The notes: a model not told the origin generated them from the letters alone. Positions 28,010 to 36,870 are shown, counted from the first letter of the stretch. The stretch: DNA of 64,000 nucleotides from Kitasatospora sp. NA04385 (GCF_013364235.1 NZ_CP054919.1:825570-889569), one strand, 5' to 3'. Numbers and translations are program-made.

Positions 28010-29659
28010 GTGGTGCGGCCGGCCGAGGCGGCCGCCCGGCAGGCGGGGGCGCTGGCCGGGGAGCCGGAACGGCTGGGCGACTGGTTGGCGGGGCTGTTCG
28101 TGCTGGCCCGCGAGCAGTTGACCGGGCCGACCCTCGACACGGTCGGTGACACGTCACTGTTCGATGCGCTGGACTCGATCGTCACCGGCCTGCCGCTGCC
28201 CGACTTCCTGCGCGGACTGCCCGCGCTGCGGCAGGCGTTCGGCTACTTCCCGCCGCGCGAGCGGGAGCGGATCGCCGAACGCCTGCTGGCCCGGCGCGGC
28301 CGCACCGGTTCGGCCCGCGGCCTGCTGCGCACCACCGCCGACCCGACCCTGCTGGCCCGGGCCGCCGCCCTCGAACTCGCCGTCACCGACCTGCTGGACC
28401 GCTACGGCCTGGCCCCCGGCGACGCCTCCGACACCGCACCGGACGCCGCCCCGTCGGACACCGCCCCGTCGGACACCGCGCCGCACCCCGCCCCGGACCC
28501 CGCCGAAACACCCTCCACCGGCCCCCTCCCCGACGAGGGCCTGGAGCGCTGGCGGCTGATCCTCGGCGCGCCCGCCGAGCGCTGCACCGGCGGCCTCGAC
28601 CGGCTCGCGGCCGCGCGGGACGCCGCCCTGGAGTGGCTGTACGGGCGCGACCCGGGCGCGGGCCGCCGCGGGGTGCGCCGAAGTGGCGGCGGCTCGCGCA
28701 GCGGCGGCAGCGAGGCGTCCCGGGTGACGCCGGTGGACTGGCTGGAGGACGTGCACCGGCTGTTCCCGAAGGAGACCGTGGAGCGGCTGGAGCGGGACGC
28801 GGTGGAGCGGTACGGCATCGACGAGATCGTCACCGATCCGGAGGTGCTGTCCCGGGTGGAGCCGAGCCCGGCACTGCTGCGCGCCGTGCTGCGCACCAAG
28901 CACCTGATGAACCCGGAACTCCTCTCCCTCGCACGGAAGTTGGTCGAGGCGGTGGTGCGCGACCTGATGTCCCGGCTGCGCCCCGAGGTGCGCCGGGCGT
29001 TCACCGGTGCGCGGGCGCCGGGCCGCAGCCGGTTCGCGCTGGCCCGGAACTTCGACTTCCGCTCCACCGTGCGGGCCAACCTGGCGCACTACCAGCCGGA
29101 GCGGCGGCGGCTGCTGATCGAGCGGCCGTACTTCCACACCCGGACGCGGCGCAGCCTGCAGCAGTGGCAACTCGTGCTGCTGGTCGACCAGTCGGGCTCG
29201 ATGGCCGGGTCGGTGATCCACTCGGCGGTGACGGCGGCCTGCCTGTGGAACCTGCCGGGGCTGCGCACCCACCTGGTGGCGTTCGACACCTCGGTGGTGG
29301 ACCTGACCGAGGACGTGTCGGACCCGGTCGAGCTGCTGATGCGGGTGCAGCTCGGCGGCGGCACCGACATCGCCCGGGCGGTGGACTACGGGGCCGGCCT
29401 GCTGGACAACCCGCGGCGCAGCATCGTGGTGCTGGTGTCGGACTTCTACGAGGGCGGCGACACCGGCCGACTGCTGCGCGGGGTGCGGAGATTGGTGGAG
29501 CAGGGCGCCACGGTGCTCGGGCTGGCGGCGTTGGACGAGGAGGCCGATCCGGTGTACGACCGCGAACTGGCGGGCCGGCTGGTCGGGTCGGGGGCGCACG
29601 TGGGGGCGATGACGCCGGGCGAGCTGGCGGCGTTCGTGGCCGAGAAGGTGGGCCGGTGA
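28010..29659 (+). CDS. VWA-domain protein fused to the DUF5682 C-terminal region (YehP-like)
   Basis: The frame continues the DUF5682 protein from about 27756, so DUF5682 C-terminus and VWA appear fused. GTG codons at 28010 and 28013 are the first possible internal starts after the minisatellite; none lies at the usual VWA start near LERWRLILG (about 28541). The DUF5682 C-terminal part includes FLRGLPALRQAFGYFPPRERE. After a Ser/Asp/Thr/Pro linker comes the VWA protein proper: DWLEDVHRLFPKETVERLE, then the VWA domain with MIDAS motif DQSGSMAGS (about 29189), GGGTDIA and VSDFYEGG. VWA proteins of this kind bind ligands through a metal ion and partner with MoxR ATPases. The stop overlaps the SWIM start (GTGA). 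Confidence 0.82.
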   Translation: MVRPAEAAARQAGALAGEPERLGDWLAGLFVLAREQLTGPTLDTVGDTSLFDALDSIVTGLPLPDFLRGLPALRQAFGYFPPRERERIAERLLARRGRTGSARGLLRTTADPTLLARAAALELAVTDLLDRYGLAPGDASDTAPDAAPSDTAPSDTAPHPAPDPAETPSTGPLPDEGLERWRLILGAPAERCTGGLDRLAAARDAALEWLYGRDPGAGRRGVRRSGGGSRSGGSEASRVTPVDWLEDVHRLFPKETVERLERDAVERYGIDEIVTDPEVLSRVEPSPALLRAVLRTKHLMNPELLSLARKLVEAVVRDLMSRLRPEVRRAFTGARAPGRSRFALARNFDFRSTVRANLAHYQPERRRLLIERPYFHTRTRRSLQQWQLVLLVDQSGSMAGSVIHSAVTAACLWNLPGLRTHLVAFDTSVVDLTEDVSDPVELLMRVQLGGGTDIARAVDYGAGLLDNPRRSIVVLVSDFYEGGDTGRLLRGVRRLVEQGATVLGLAALDEEADPVYDRELAGRLVGSGAHVGAMTPGELAAFVAEKVGR

Positions 29660-31686
29660 GCGCGCCCCGGGCGGACCTGCTGGCGCTGGACGCCGGCACG
29701 CTGGCGGCGCTGACCAACCGCGGCCTGGTGAAGCGGGCGGCCCGCGAACTGGCGTCGGGCGCCGGTGCGTCGGTGGCGCTCGACGCGGACGGCGAGGTGT
29801 CGGGGTCGTTCCCGGACGGCAGCCGGACGGCGCTGCCCGCCGGGGTCCCGCTGGAGGGGGGCCGGTGCAGCTGCCCGGCGCCGGGGGTGTGCCGGCACCT
29901 GGTCGGCCTGGTCCTCGCCTACCAGGCCGCGTCCCCGTCCCCCGCCGAGTCCCGCACCGAGACCCGCACCGAGACCCCCGCCGACTCGCCGTCCGCACCC
30001 GGGGACCACCAGGAACCGGCCGGGCCCGAGCCGACCGGGCCCGGGGGGCCCCAACCCCCCTGGTCCCCGGCCGAGTTCGATGACGCGGCGCTGCTGGCCG
30101 CGTTCGGCCGACCGGCCCTGACGGCGGCCCGGCGGGCGTGGGAGCGGGGGGTGCGGGCGACGGTGCAGCGGATGGACCCGGAGCATCCGGCGCCCTCGGT
30201 GGAGCTGCCGAGCTGCACCGTCCGCTTCCCCGTCCCGCACAGCCTGAACTTCGCGCTGAGCGGGGCGACTTCGGCCCGGCACGGCGAACTGGTGACGCTC
30301 GCGGCCTGGGCGTTCCGGGCGGCCGAGGAGGACGGCACCCCGTCCGGCGCGGCCCGCACGGTGGGCGGCGCCGGAGCGGCGGGGAAGGCGAAGGCCGGGG
30401 CCGCGGACCCGGTGGCGGCGGTGGCCGCCCTGGTGGACGAGCTGCTGCGCACCGGCACGGCCCGCACCGGCCCGGTGCTGCTGGCACAACTGGCGCGCGC
30501 CGAGGCCGGGTTGGCGTCGGCCTCGGCGCACTGGCCGGCCGCCGCGGCGGCCGAGCTGCGGGACCAGGTGGAGGCGTACGCGGCCCGGGACACCCGCTAC
30601 GACCCGGACCTGGTGACCGAGTTGCTGGCCGAGCTGCTGGCCCGGGGGCGGGCGGCCGACCGGTCGACGGCGCTGGGCAGCGGCGAGAGCGCCGTCACGC
30701 AGCTGCGCCGCACCCGGCTGGTCGCGCTGGGCTGCCGGGTCTCCGGCCGGGAGCGCAGGACGGAGGTCTACCTCGCCCAGCCGGACGCCGGGATCGCCCT
30801 GGTGCTGCGCAAGCAGTGGACGGCGGCGGCGGGCCAGGAGCCGACGGGGGCCGAGCTGGCGGGCCGGCGGCTGCTCAGGCACTCGGTGCGGGCGCTGGCG
30901 GGGGCGAACCTGGTCAGCGAGTCGATCTCGCGCAGCGCGGGGCGGACCGTCACGGTGGAGCGCGGCCGGATCGCCTCCACCAGCGTGACGCCGCTGGGCG
31001 ACGCCTGGGCGTCGCTGCCCGCGCCGCTGCTGCTGCACGACGCGGCGGCCCGGCTGCGCGCGCTGGGCGGGCGGCCGCCCCGGCTGGTGCGGCCGCGGGT
31101 CGAGGCGGAGAACGCGCACGTGCTGGCCGTCGCGGAGGTCGGCCCGCTGGGCTACGACCCGGCCCGGCAGCGGCTGGAGGCCACGGTGCGGGACGCGGTG
31201 GGGACGGCGGTGGTGGTGTCCGCCGAGCACGACGCGCTCTGCCCGGGCCGGATCGACGCGCTGGCGGCGGCCCTGGAGTCCGGCACGGTGACGCACGTCA
31301 GCGGTCTGCTGCGGCAGGCGGCGGGCCGTCCGGTGCTCGACCCGCTGGCGGTGCGCACCGCCGCCGGGCTGGTGCACCCGGACCTGGCCCCGGAGCGCGA
31401 CCCGCACCCGTTCGACGCCCTGCCGCCGGTCGGCGGCGATCCGCTGACGGAGGCGCTGACCACCGCCCGCACCGCGCTCGGCGAGCTGGCCCGCACCGGT
31501 CTGGAGACCGCACCGCCCCGCCCGCTCGCCCCGGCGGCCGCGCACCTGCGCCGGGCCGGGCTGCGCACCGCGGCCGCCCTGCTGGACGCGCTGGCCGCCG
31601 ACCCGGTGCCCGCCCGCTGGGCGGACGCCGCGATCCACCTGCTGACCGCCCTCGACCTGCACCGGGAGGAGGAGAGCGGGCCCTGA
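29656..31686 (+). CDS. SWIM zinc-finger protein (YehQ-like)
   Basis: A 676-residue protein with a SWIM zinc finger near its start: CxC...CxH formed by C71, C73, C79 and H81 (CSCPAPGVCRHL). SWIM fingers bind nucleic acid or protein. The remaining 550 residues are mostly helical, with no recognised enzyme motif, and contain a Pro/Glu/Thr-rich spacer (about residues 95-130). GTG at 29656 overlaps the VWA stop by 4 bases, so the four genes from 24802 to 31686 form one translationally coupled operon. E. coli YehQ is of similar size and content and closes the analogous cluster. Confidence 0.87.
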   Translation: MSAPRADLLALDAGTLAALTNRGLVKRAARELASGAGASVALDADGEVSGSFPDGSRTALPAGVPLEGGRCSCPAPGVCRHLVGLVLAYQAASPSPAESRTETRTETPADSPSAPGDHQEPAGPEPTGPGGPQPPWSPAEFDDAALLAAFGRPALTAARRAWERGVRATVQRMDPEHPAPSVELPSCTVRFPVPHSLNFALSGATSARHGELVTLAAWAFRAAEEDGTPSGAARTVGGAGAAGKAKAGAADPVAAVAALVDELLRTGTARTGPVLLAQLARAEAGLASASAHWPAAAAAELRDQVEAYAARDTRYDPDLVTELLAELLARGRAADRSTALGSGESAVTQLRRTRLVALGCRVSGRERRTEVYLAQPDAGIALVLRKQWTAAAGQEPTGAELAGRRLLRHSVRALAGANLVSESISRSAGRTVTVERGRIASTSVTPLGDAWASLPAPLLLHDAAARLRALGGRPPRLVRPRVEAENAHVLAVAEVGPLGYDPARQRLEATVRDAVGTAVVVSAEHDALCPGRIDALAAALESGTVTHVSGLLRQAAGRPVLDPLAVRTAAGLVHPDLAPERDPHPFDALPPVGGDPLTEALTTARTALGELARTGLETAPPRPLAPAAAHLRRAGLRTAAALLDALAADPVPARWADAAIHLLTALDLHREEESGP

Positions 31687-31753
31687 TCCCCGGCGTCCCC
31701 CACCGGACGGGTACGTAGTACAGTCCGCCCGAACGATCATGAGAGGGAACCCG

Positions 31754-32350
31754 ATGACACTGCGCCGCCGCCGTCAGACCGCCTGGACGCTCCGGGGGTT
31801 GGCGCTGCTCGCCGCCCTGGCCTACCTGCCGGGCTGGTTCGGCTCCCGGTCGGGCGGGCTGGTGGAGGCGGAGCGGCTGTTCAACCACCCGGCGTACCTG
31901 CTCGGCGGCGCGCTGGTGCTGGTCGTGGTCTCGCTGGTGGTCGAGCTGGAGTTCCGCACCGCGTTCTCCCAGATCGGCTGCGCCGTCGCGCTGGTGGCGC
32001 TGGTCGCCGTCACGGCGCCGCTCGCCTTCTTCTCCCTCGCGGCCGACGACACCGGCCGGTGGTCGCACCGGAAGGCCCACCCCGACCGCCCGGACCTGGC
32101 ACTGACCGTGACCGACGTCGCGTTCTCGGTCGACCCGCTCTACCAGGTGGAGCTGGTGACCGGCACCGGCTGGTCCGCCCGCCACTGGACGCTGGGCACC
32201 TGGGGGGAGGACAGCGGGCACGGCTTCTACGAGGACGCGGTGTGGTCCGGCCCGGACCGGATCACGGTGACCTCGGACGAGGAGACCGCCGTCTTCGTCC
32301 TCGACCCGGCCACCGGCCGCCCGGGCGCTCCGCAGACCACCAGGCACTGA
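31754..32350 (+). CDS. Small integral membrane protein, unknown
   Basis: A 198-residue protein with three hydrophobic helices in its first 100 residues (RGLALLAALAYLPGWF, YLLGGALVLVVVSLVVE, IGCAVALVALVAVTAPLAFF), then a C-terminal domain of about 95 residues rich in beta strands (DVAFSVDPLYQVELV, ETAVFVLDPATG), probably outside the cell. No family is recognised. ATG 31754 is preferred because AGAGGG lies at the right distance; the ATG at 31739 would put that site inside the gene. Not obviously linked to the SWIM operon, which ends 68 bases earlier. Confidence 0.65.
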   Translation: MTLRRRRQTAWTLRGLALLAALAYLPGWFGSRSGGLVEAERLFNHPAYLLGGALVLVVVSLVVELEFRTAFSQIGCAVALVALVAVTAPLAFFSLAADDTGRWSHRKAHPDRPDLALTVTDVAFSVDPLYQVELVTGTGWSARHWTLGTWGEDSGHGFYEDAVWSGPDRITVTSDEETAVFVLDPATGRPGAPQTTRH

Positions 32351-32417
32351 CCCCGCCCGCCCGGCGGGCCGCCCACCGAGCCGTCCGCCGAGCGGCCGGG
32401 AAAAACTCCGGCGTCCG

Positions 32418-32444
32418 TGTCGATCCGGTCCCGCGCCGTTCGAC
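32418..32444 (+). promoter_or_regulatory. Probable ECF42 promoter (TGTCGA -17 bp- CGAC)
   Basis: TGTCGA at 32418-32423 and CGAC at 32441-32444 are separated by 17 bases and lie 51 bases before the DGPF gene start. As I recall, ECF42 sigma factors recognise TGTCGA in the -35 and CGA/TC in the -10 region upstream of their own DGPF-sigma operons. This fits autoregulation by the sigma factor encoded downstream. Confidence 0.65.
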
Positions 32445-32494
32445 CTTGGGATAGAGAGGGTCGGAGGAAGGCCCCCCGAACGAGGAGCAGGACG

Positions 32495-32914
32495 ATGGCG
32501 AAGTACATGCTGATCATGCGGGCGACGGACGAGACCCTGGCGAAGATGGTCGAGACGCCCTTCGAGGAGATGCTGGAGACGGTGGGCCGGTTCAACGAGG
32601 AGCTGATCCGGGCGGGCGTGCTGATCGCCGCCGAGGGCCTGGACGACGCGTCGCAGGGCGTGGTGGTCGACTACGACGGCGAGGTGCCGGTGGTCACCGA
32701 CGGCCCGTACGGGGAGACCAAGGAGCTGTTCGGCGGGTTCTACCTGATCGACGTCGCCTCGAAGGAGGAGGCCGTGGAGTGGGCCAAGCGCCTGCCCGCA
32801 CTGCCGGGGTCGAAGTGCGAGGTGCGCCGCGTCCCGTCGATCGACGAGTTCCCGCAGGACAACGAGTGGGTCGCCCTGGAGCGGGCCTGGCGCGAGCGGA
32901 CCGGTCAGCTCTGA
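32495..32914 (+). CDS. DGPF/YCII-related protein, ECF42 partner
   Basis: A 139-residue YCII/DGPF-domain protein: KYMLIMRATDET at the start and the signature VTDGPYGETKE followed by GGFYLIDV. DGPF proteins are small ferredoxin-fold proteins regularly encoded beside ECF42 sigma factors and are their usual regulon; the biochemical role is not known. ATG at 32495 with GAGGAG. The stop overlaps the sigma-factor start (TGATG at 32912-32916), so the two are translated together. The preceding promoter fits control by the sigma factor. Confidence 0.88.
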   Translation: MAKYMLIMRATDETLAKMVETPFEEMLETVGRFNEELIRAGVLIAAEGLDDASQGVVVDYDGEVPVVTDGPYGETKELFGGFYLIDVASKEEAVEWAKRLPALPGSKCEVRRVPSIDEFPQDNEWVALERAWRERTGQL

Positions 32915-34200
32915 TGCCGGTGACCGACGACGGCGGCCCGCCGGGCGCGGGGGCGGTCGGCGAACCGGCCCGGCGGGCCGTCGCGGCGGTCTGGCGGATC
33001 GAGTCCGCCCGGATCGTGGGGGCGCTGGCCCGCTGGACGGGCGACTTCGCGCTGGCCGAGGACGTCGCCCAGGAGGCGCTGGCCGAGGCACTGGTGGCCT
33101 GGTCGCGCGACGGCGCGCCCGCGAACCCGGTGGGCTGGCTGCTGACGACCGCGCGGCGGCGGGCGATCGACGCCTTCCGCCGCCGCGCGGCGCTGGACGA
33201 GCGCTACGCCCTGCTCGCCGCGGACGTGACCGGGGCCGCCCCGGACGAACCGCCCTGGGACCCGGACCGGATCGACGACGACGTGCTGGCGCTGGTGTTC
33301 ACCGCCTGCCACCCGGTGCTCTCGCCCGAGGCCCGGGTGGCGCTGACGCTGCGCGTGGTGAGCGGCCTGTCCAGCGAGGAGATCGCCCGCGCGTTCCTGG
33401 TGCCGGTGCCGACCGTGCAGGCCAGGATCACCCGGGCGAAGAAGACCATCGCCGCGGCCCGCGTCCCGTTCGAACTGCCGCCCGCCGAGGAGCGGCGGGC
33501 CCGGCTGGGCGCGGTGCTGAGCGTGCTGTACGTGGTGTTCACGGAGGGGTCGACGGCGACCGCGGGCGAGGACCTGCTGCGTCCGGACCTCGCCTACGAG
33601 GCGCTCCGGCTGGCCCGGACGCTGGCCGCGCTGCTGCCCGGCGAGCCCGAGCCGCACGGCCTGCTGGCGCTGTGCGAGCTGACGGCGGCGCGCTTCCCGG
33701 CCCGCACCGGGCCGGACGGGGAGGCGGTGCTGCTGGAGGACCAGGACCGCACCCGCTGGGACCGCGCGGCGATCCGGCGCGGCCTGGCGGCGCTCGGCCG
33801 GGCCACCGCGGCGGGGCGCGGCCTGGGCCCGTACGGGCTACAGGCGGCGATCGCGGCCTGCCACGCGGTGGCGCCCTCGGTGGCGGAGACCGACTGGGAG
33901 CGCGTCGTGCTGCTGTACGAGGCGCTGGGCCGGGTGGCGCCGTCCCCGGTGGTCGAGCTCAACCGGGCGGTGGCGGTCGCGATGGCGGGCGCCCCGGACG
34001 AGGCGCTGGCCCTGGTGGACGAACTGCTGGCCGCCGACCGGCTGCCCGGCTCCCACCTGCTGCCGAGCGTCCGCGGCGAGCTCCTCGCCCGGCTGGGCCG
34101 CACCGCCGAGGCCCGCGCCGAGCTCGAACTCGCCGCCCGCCTGTGCCGCAACGCCCGCGAACGCGCCGTCCTGCTCCGCAAGGCGGCCGCCCTGGGTTGA
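32914..34200 (+). CDS. ECF42-type RNA polymerase sigma factor
   Basis: A 428-residue sigma factor, much longer than a standard ECF (about 180). Sigma region 2 spans about residues 15-85 (ALARWTGDFALAEDVAQEALAEAL), region 4 about 130-190 (SGLSSEEIARAFLVPVPTVQARITRAKK). The remaining 230 residues are an alpha-helical, TPR-like C-terminal extension (LYEALGRVAPSPVVELNRAVAVAMAG and LLARLGRTAEARAELELAARL), which is the hallmark of ECF42 and is needed for its activity in the cases known to me. No anti-sigma gene is adjacent. It partners the DGPF protein upstream. Confidence 0.88.
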   Translation: MPVTDDGGPPGAGAVGEPARRAVAAVWRIESARIVGALARWTGDFALAEDVAQEALAEALVAWSRDGAPANPVGWLLTTARRRAIDAFRRRAALDERYALLAADVTGAAPDEPPWDPDRIDDDVLALVFTACHPVLSPEARVALTLRVVSGLSSEEIARAFLVPVPTVQARITRAKKTIAAARVPFELPPAEERRARLGAVLSVLYVVFTEGSTATAGEDLLRPDLAYEALRLARTLAALLPGEPEPHGLLALCELTAARFPARTGPDGEAVLLEDQDRTRWDRAAIRRGLAALGRATAAGRGLGPYGLQAAIAACHAVAPSVAETDWERVVLLYEALGRVAPSPVVELNRAVAVAMAGAPDEALALVDELLAADRLPGSHLLPSVRGELLARLGRTAEARAELELAARLCRNARERAVLLRKAAALG

Positions 34201-34255
34201 CGGCGCCCGCCCCCCTGCCGCTCCCGGCCCCTGCCGTGCCCGGCCCGTTCCCCCG

Positions 34256-35968
34256 TCAGTGGCCGAGCGGGGCGGTCCAGTTGAGCAGGGTGCCACCGGC
34301 GGGCGGGGCGGCGACGGTGAGGTTGCCGCCGAGCGCGCGGGCGCGTTCCTCCAGGTTGCGCAGGCCGCTGCGGCGGCCCTGGGCGGGGATGCCGACGCCG
34401 TCGTCCTGGACGGTGAGCGCGACCTGGCCGCCGGTCGCCTGCAGGGTGACCTCGACCCGGCCGGCCTTCGCGTGCCGGGCGGCGTTGCTGAGCGCCTCGC
34501 CGAGGACGGCGACCAGGTGGTCGGCGACGGCGGGCGGCACGTCGGTGTCGAGCAGGCCCTCCATGCTCAGCCGGGGCGCGAAGCCGAGGGCGGCCTGCGC
34601 CTCCTCGACCACGTGCACCGCCCGGGCCCGCAGGCCCTGTCCGGCCCCGGCCTCGCGGACCCGCAGCCCGAAGATCGTCGATCGGATGATCTTGATGGTC
34701 TCGTCCAGGTCGCCGACGGCCCGCAGCACCCGGTCGGACGCCCCGGGGTGGTCGATGAACCGGGACGCGCTCTGCAGCGTCATGCCGGTCGCGAACAGCC
34801 GCTGGATGGCCAGGTCGTGCAAGTCCCGGGCGATCCGGTCGCGGTCCTCCAGGACGGCCAACTGCTCGGCGTCGCGCCGCCGTTCGGCCAGCTCCAGGGC
34901 CAGCGCGGCCTGGTCGGCGAAGCCCAGCAGCGGGTCGATCTCGCGCTCGGTGAACTCGGCCTCGCCGCTGCCGCGCACCAGCAGCAGCACGCCCTCGGTG
35001 TGGCCCTCGGCCCGCCCCAGCGGCACCGCGACGGCCGGGCCCAGCCCCTCGAACCGCGACACCCGGCCGGGGAAGCGCGGATCGTCCGCCAGGTCGTGCG
35101 AGGTCACCGGGAAGCCCGCCGCGCAGGCCGCGCCGGAGAGGGTGCCCTCCAGCGCCACCTCCACCCCGACCCGCCCGTTGACGTCCCCGCCGAGCGCCAA
35201 CTCGACCCGCAGCCCGGCCCCGTCGGGCAGCGCGGTCAGCACGTCGGCCAGCTTCGCGCCGGAGATGTCGCAGGCCCGCTGGGCGATCAGCTCCACCACC
35301 TGGGTGCGCGAACTGCCGGACAGCAGACGGCGGTTGATCTCGGCGGTGGCGGTCAGCCAGCGCTGCCGGCGCTGCGCCTCCTCGTACAGCCGGGCGTTGT
35401 CGATGGCCACCCCGGCCGCGACCGCGAGGGTGGCGATCACCGACTCGTCGTCGTCGTCGAACCCGGCGGCGCCGCGCTTGTCGGTCAGGTAGATGTTGCC
35501 GAACACCTCGTCGCGCACCCGCACCGGCAGGCCCAGGAAGGTCCGCATCTCGGGGTGGTGGGCGGGGCAGCCGGTGGACGCCGGGTGCTGCTTGAGGTCC
35601 TCCAGGCGCAGCGGCTGCGGGTGCCGGATGAGTTCGCCGAGCAGGCCCTTCCCGGTCGGGTAGGGGCCGATCAGGGCGATCTCCTCCTCGCTCAGGCCGA
35701 CGGTGATGAACTGGGAGAGCGTGTCGCCGTCGGGGCCGATGATGCCGAGCGCCGCGTACTTGGCATCGGCGAGGAAGGCCGCGGCCTCCACGATCCGGCG
35801 CAGCACCTGGGTCAGCTCCAGCTCGCGACCGACCGACAGGACGGCCTCCAGCAGGCTGTGCACCCGGTCCCGGGTGCCCCGGGCCACGTCGATCCGGGCC
35901 TGCAGTTCGGACAGCAGCTCGTCCAGCCTCAGCTGCGGAATCCGCGACCGCGGTTCCTCCTCGCGCAC
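34256..35968 (-). CDS. DevS/DosS-like GAF histidine kinase
   Basis: A 570-residue sensor kinase with no membrane segment: GAF-A (about residues 50-200), GAF-B (about 215-365), HisKA_3 dimerisation (RDRIARDLHDLAIQRLFATGM) and HATPase_c (LGEALSNAARHAKA, DDGVGIP, GLRNLEERARALGG). GAF-A follows mycobacterial DevS closely (GKGLLGELIRHPQPLRL; MRTFLGLPVRV). H138 in AHHPEM aligns with the DevS haem-ligand histidine, so it may bind haem and sense O2, NO or CO. Length matches DevS (578). The GTG at 35968 has a GAGGAGGAG site. No regulator is adjacent; the devR-like gene at 9007 is the natural partner. Confidence 0.88.
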   Translation of the reverse strand: MREEEPRSRIPQLRLDELLSELQARIDVARGTRDRVHSLLEAVLSVGRELELTQVLRRIVEAAAFLADAKYAALGIIGPDGDTLSQFITVGLSEEEIALIGPYPTGKGLLGELIRHPQPLRLEDLKQHPASTGCPAHHPEMRTFLGLPVRVRDEVFGNIYLTDKRGAAGFDDDDESVIATLAVAAGVAIDNARLYEEAQRRQRWLTATAEINRRLLSGSSRTQVVELIAQRACDISGAKLADVLTALPDGAGLRVELALGGDVNGRVGVEVALEGTLSGAACAAGFPVTSHDLADDPRFPGRVSRFEGLGPAVAVPLGRAEGHTEGVLLLVRGSGEAEFTEREIDPLLGFADQAALALELAERRRDAEQLAVLEDRDRIARDLHDLAIQRLFATGMTLQSASRFIDHPGASDRVLRAVGDLDETIKIIRSTIFGLRVREAGAGQGLRARAVHVVEEAQAALGFAPRLSMEGLLDTDVPPAVADHLVAVLGEALSNAARHAKAGRVEVTLQATGGQVALTVQDDGVGIPAQGRRSGLRNLEERARALGGNLTVAAPPAGGTLLNWTAPLGH

Positions 35969-36108
35969 CGCGCTCCTCCTCGTCCGTGGCTCCGCCGCCG
36001 ATTCTCGCAGACGTCCGGGCCCCGGTGGACCCACGGGGTGCGAATGCGCTAGGCGCGGCCCGCCCCGGGAAGCGGCAGGTCACACCGGACGGAACGGGGC
36101 GGGGCCGC

Positions 36109-36870
36109 TCAGCGGCGGGCGGTGCGCAGTACGAGCGCGGCGAGCGCCTCGGGGGCGCCCGGCTGGTGGCGGACGCCGGGGAAGGCGTTGACGTCGACGG
36201 CGACCGGGCCGTCCGGGCCGGGCAGCAGGTCGACGCCGTACACCTGGAGGCCGAAGGCGGGTCCGGCGGCGAGGACGAGGGCGCGCTCCCGGCCGTCGGG
36301 CGTCCAGGGGCGGCGTTCGGGGGCGCCCGGCGCCAGTTCGGAGCGGCGCTGCTCGGCGAAGACCTCGCCGCCGACCACCCACACCTTGCGGTCCCAGCCG
36401 TCGCCGTCCACCGGCCGCTGGGTGAGCACCGGTTCGCCGGGCCACCGCCCGGCGAGCTCCCGCCAGTGCTCGGGGGTGTCGGCCCGGGCCACCAGGTCCG
36501 CCTTGCGGCTGCGCAGGCTCTTCACCACCACCGGTCCGGGCCAGCGGAGTTCGCCGAGGACGCCGCGGCCGGTGGTGGGGGCGAAGGGCAGTCCGGCGGC
36601 CCGGGCGGTGCGCTCCATCCAGTCCCGGTCCTGGCAACGGGCGGTGGCGGCGGCGGAGTTGAGCACGGGGACGCCCGCCTGCTCGTACCGCTCGGCCCGG
36701 CGCAGCGATTGCGCGTCGCGCGCCTTGAGCAGCACCACGTCCGCCGGCTCGTCCTGACCGACCGTCAGGTGCCCTTCCTGCTGCAGGAGTCGGCGCGCCC
36801 CGGCGAGCAGCGGGTGGTCCGGTTCGCGGGCGACCAGGGCGAGCCGCAGCGGCCGCCGGGCGGCCGTCAC
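36109..36870 (-). CDS. ATP-grasp enzyme, second of a pair
   Basis: A 253-residue ATP-grasp protein. It has the ATP-grasp lysine in GPVVVKSLRSRKAD, the loop around TQRPVDGDGWDRKVWVVGG, and the metal-binding end GPVAVDVNAFPGV. ATP-grasp enzymes join a carboxylate to an amine, thiol or similar through an acyl-phosphate; no substrate is implied here. The start GTG at 36870 overlaps the stop of the upstream ATP-grasp gene (GTGA). It is related to that neighbour but shorter at the N-terminus. RimK-like and inositol-kinase-like ATP-grasp proteins are the nearest groups by eye. Confidence 0.8.
   Translation of the reverse strand: MTAARRPLRLALVAREPDHPLLAGARRLLQQEGHLTVGQDEPADVVLLKARDAQSLRRAERYEQAGVPVLNSAAATARCQDRDWMERTARAAGLPFAPTTGRGVLGELRWPGPVVVKSLRSRKADLVARADTPEHWRELAGRWPGEPVLTQRPVDGDGWDRKVWVVGGEVFAEQRRSELAPGAPERRPWTPDGRERALVLAAGPAFGLQVYGVDLLPGPDGPVAVDVNAFPGVRHQPGAPEALAALVLRTARR

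Noticed and set aside
28541..29659. Independent VWA gene starting near LERWRLILG
   Set aside because: No ATG, GTG or TTG is in frame there, so a separate start is not supported.
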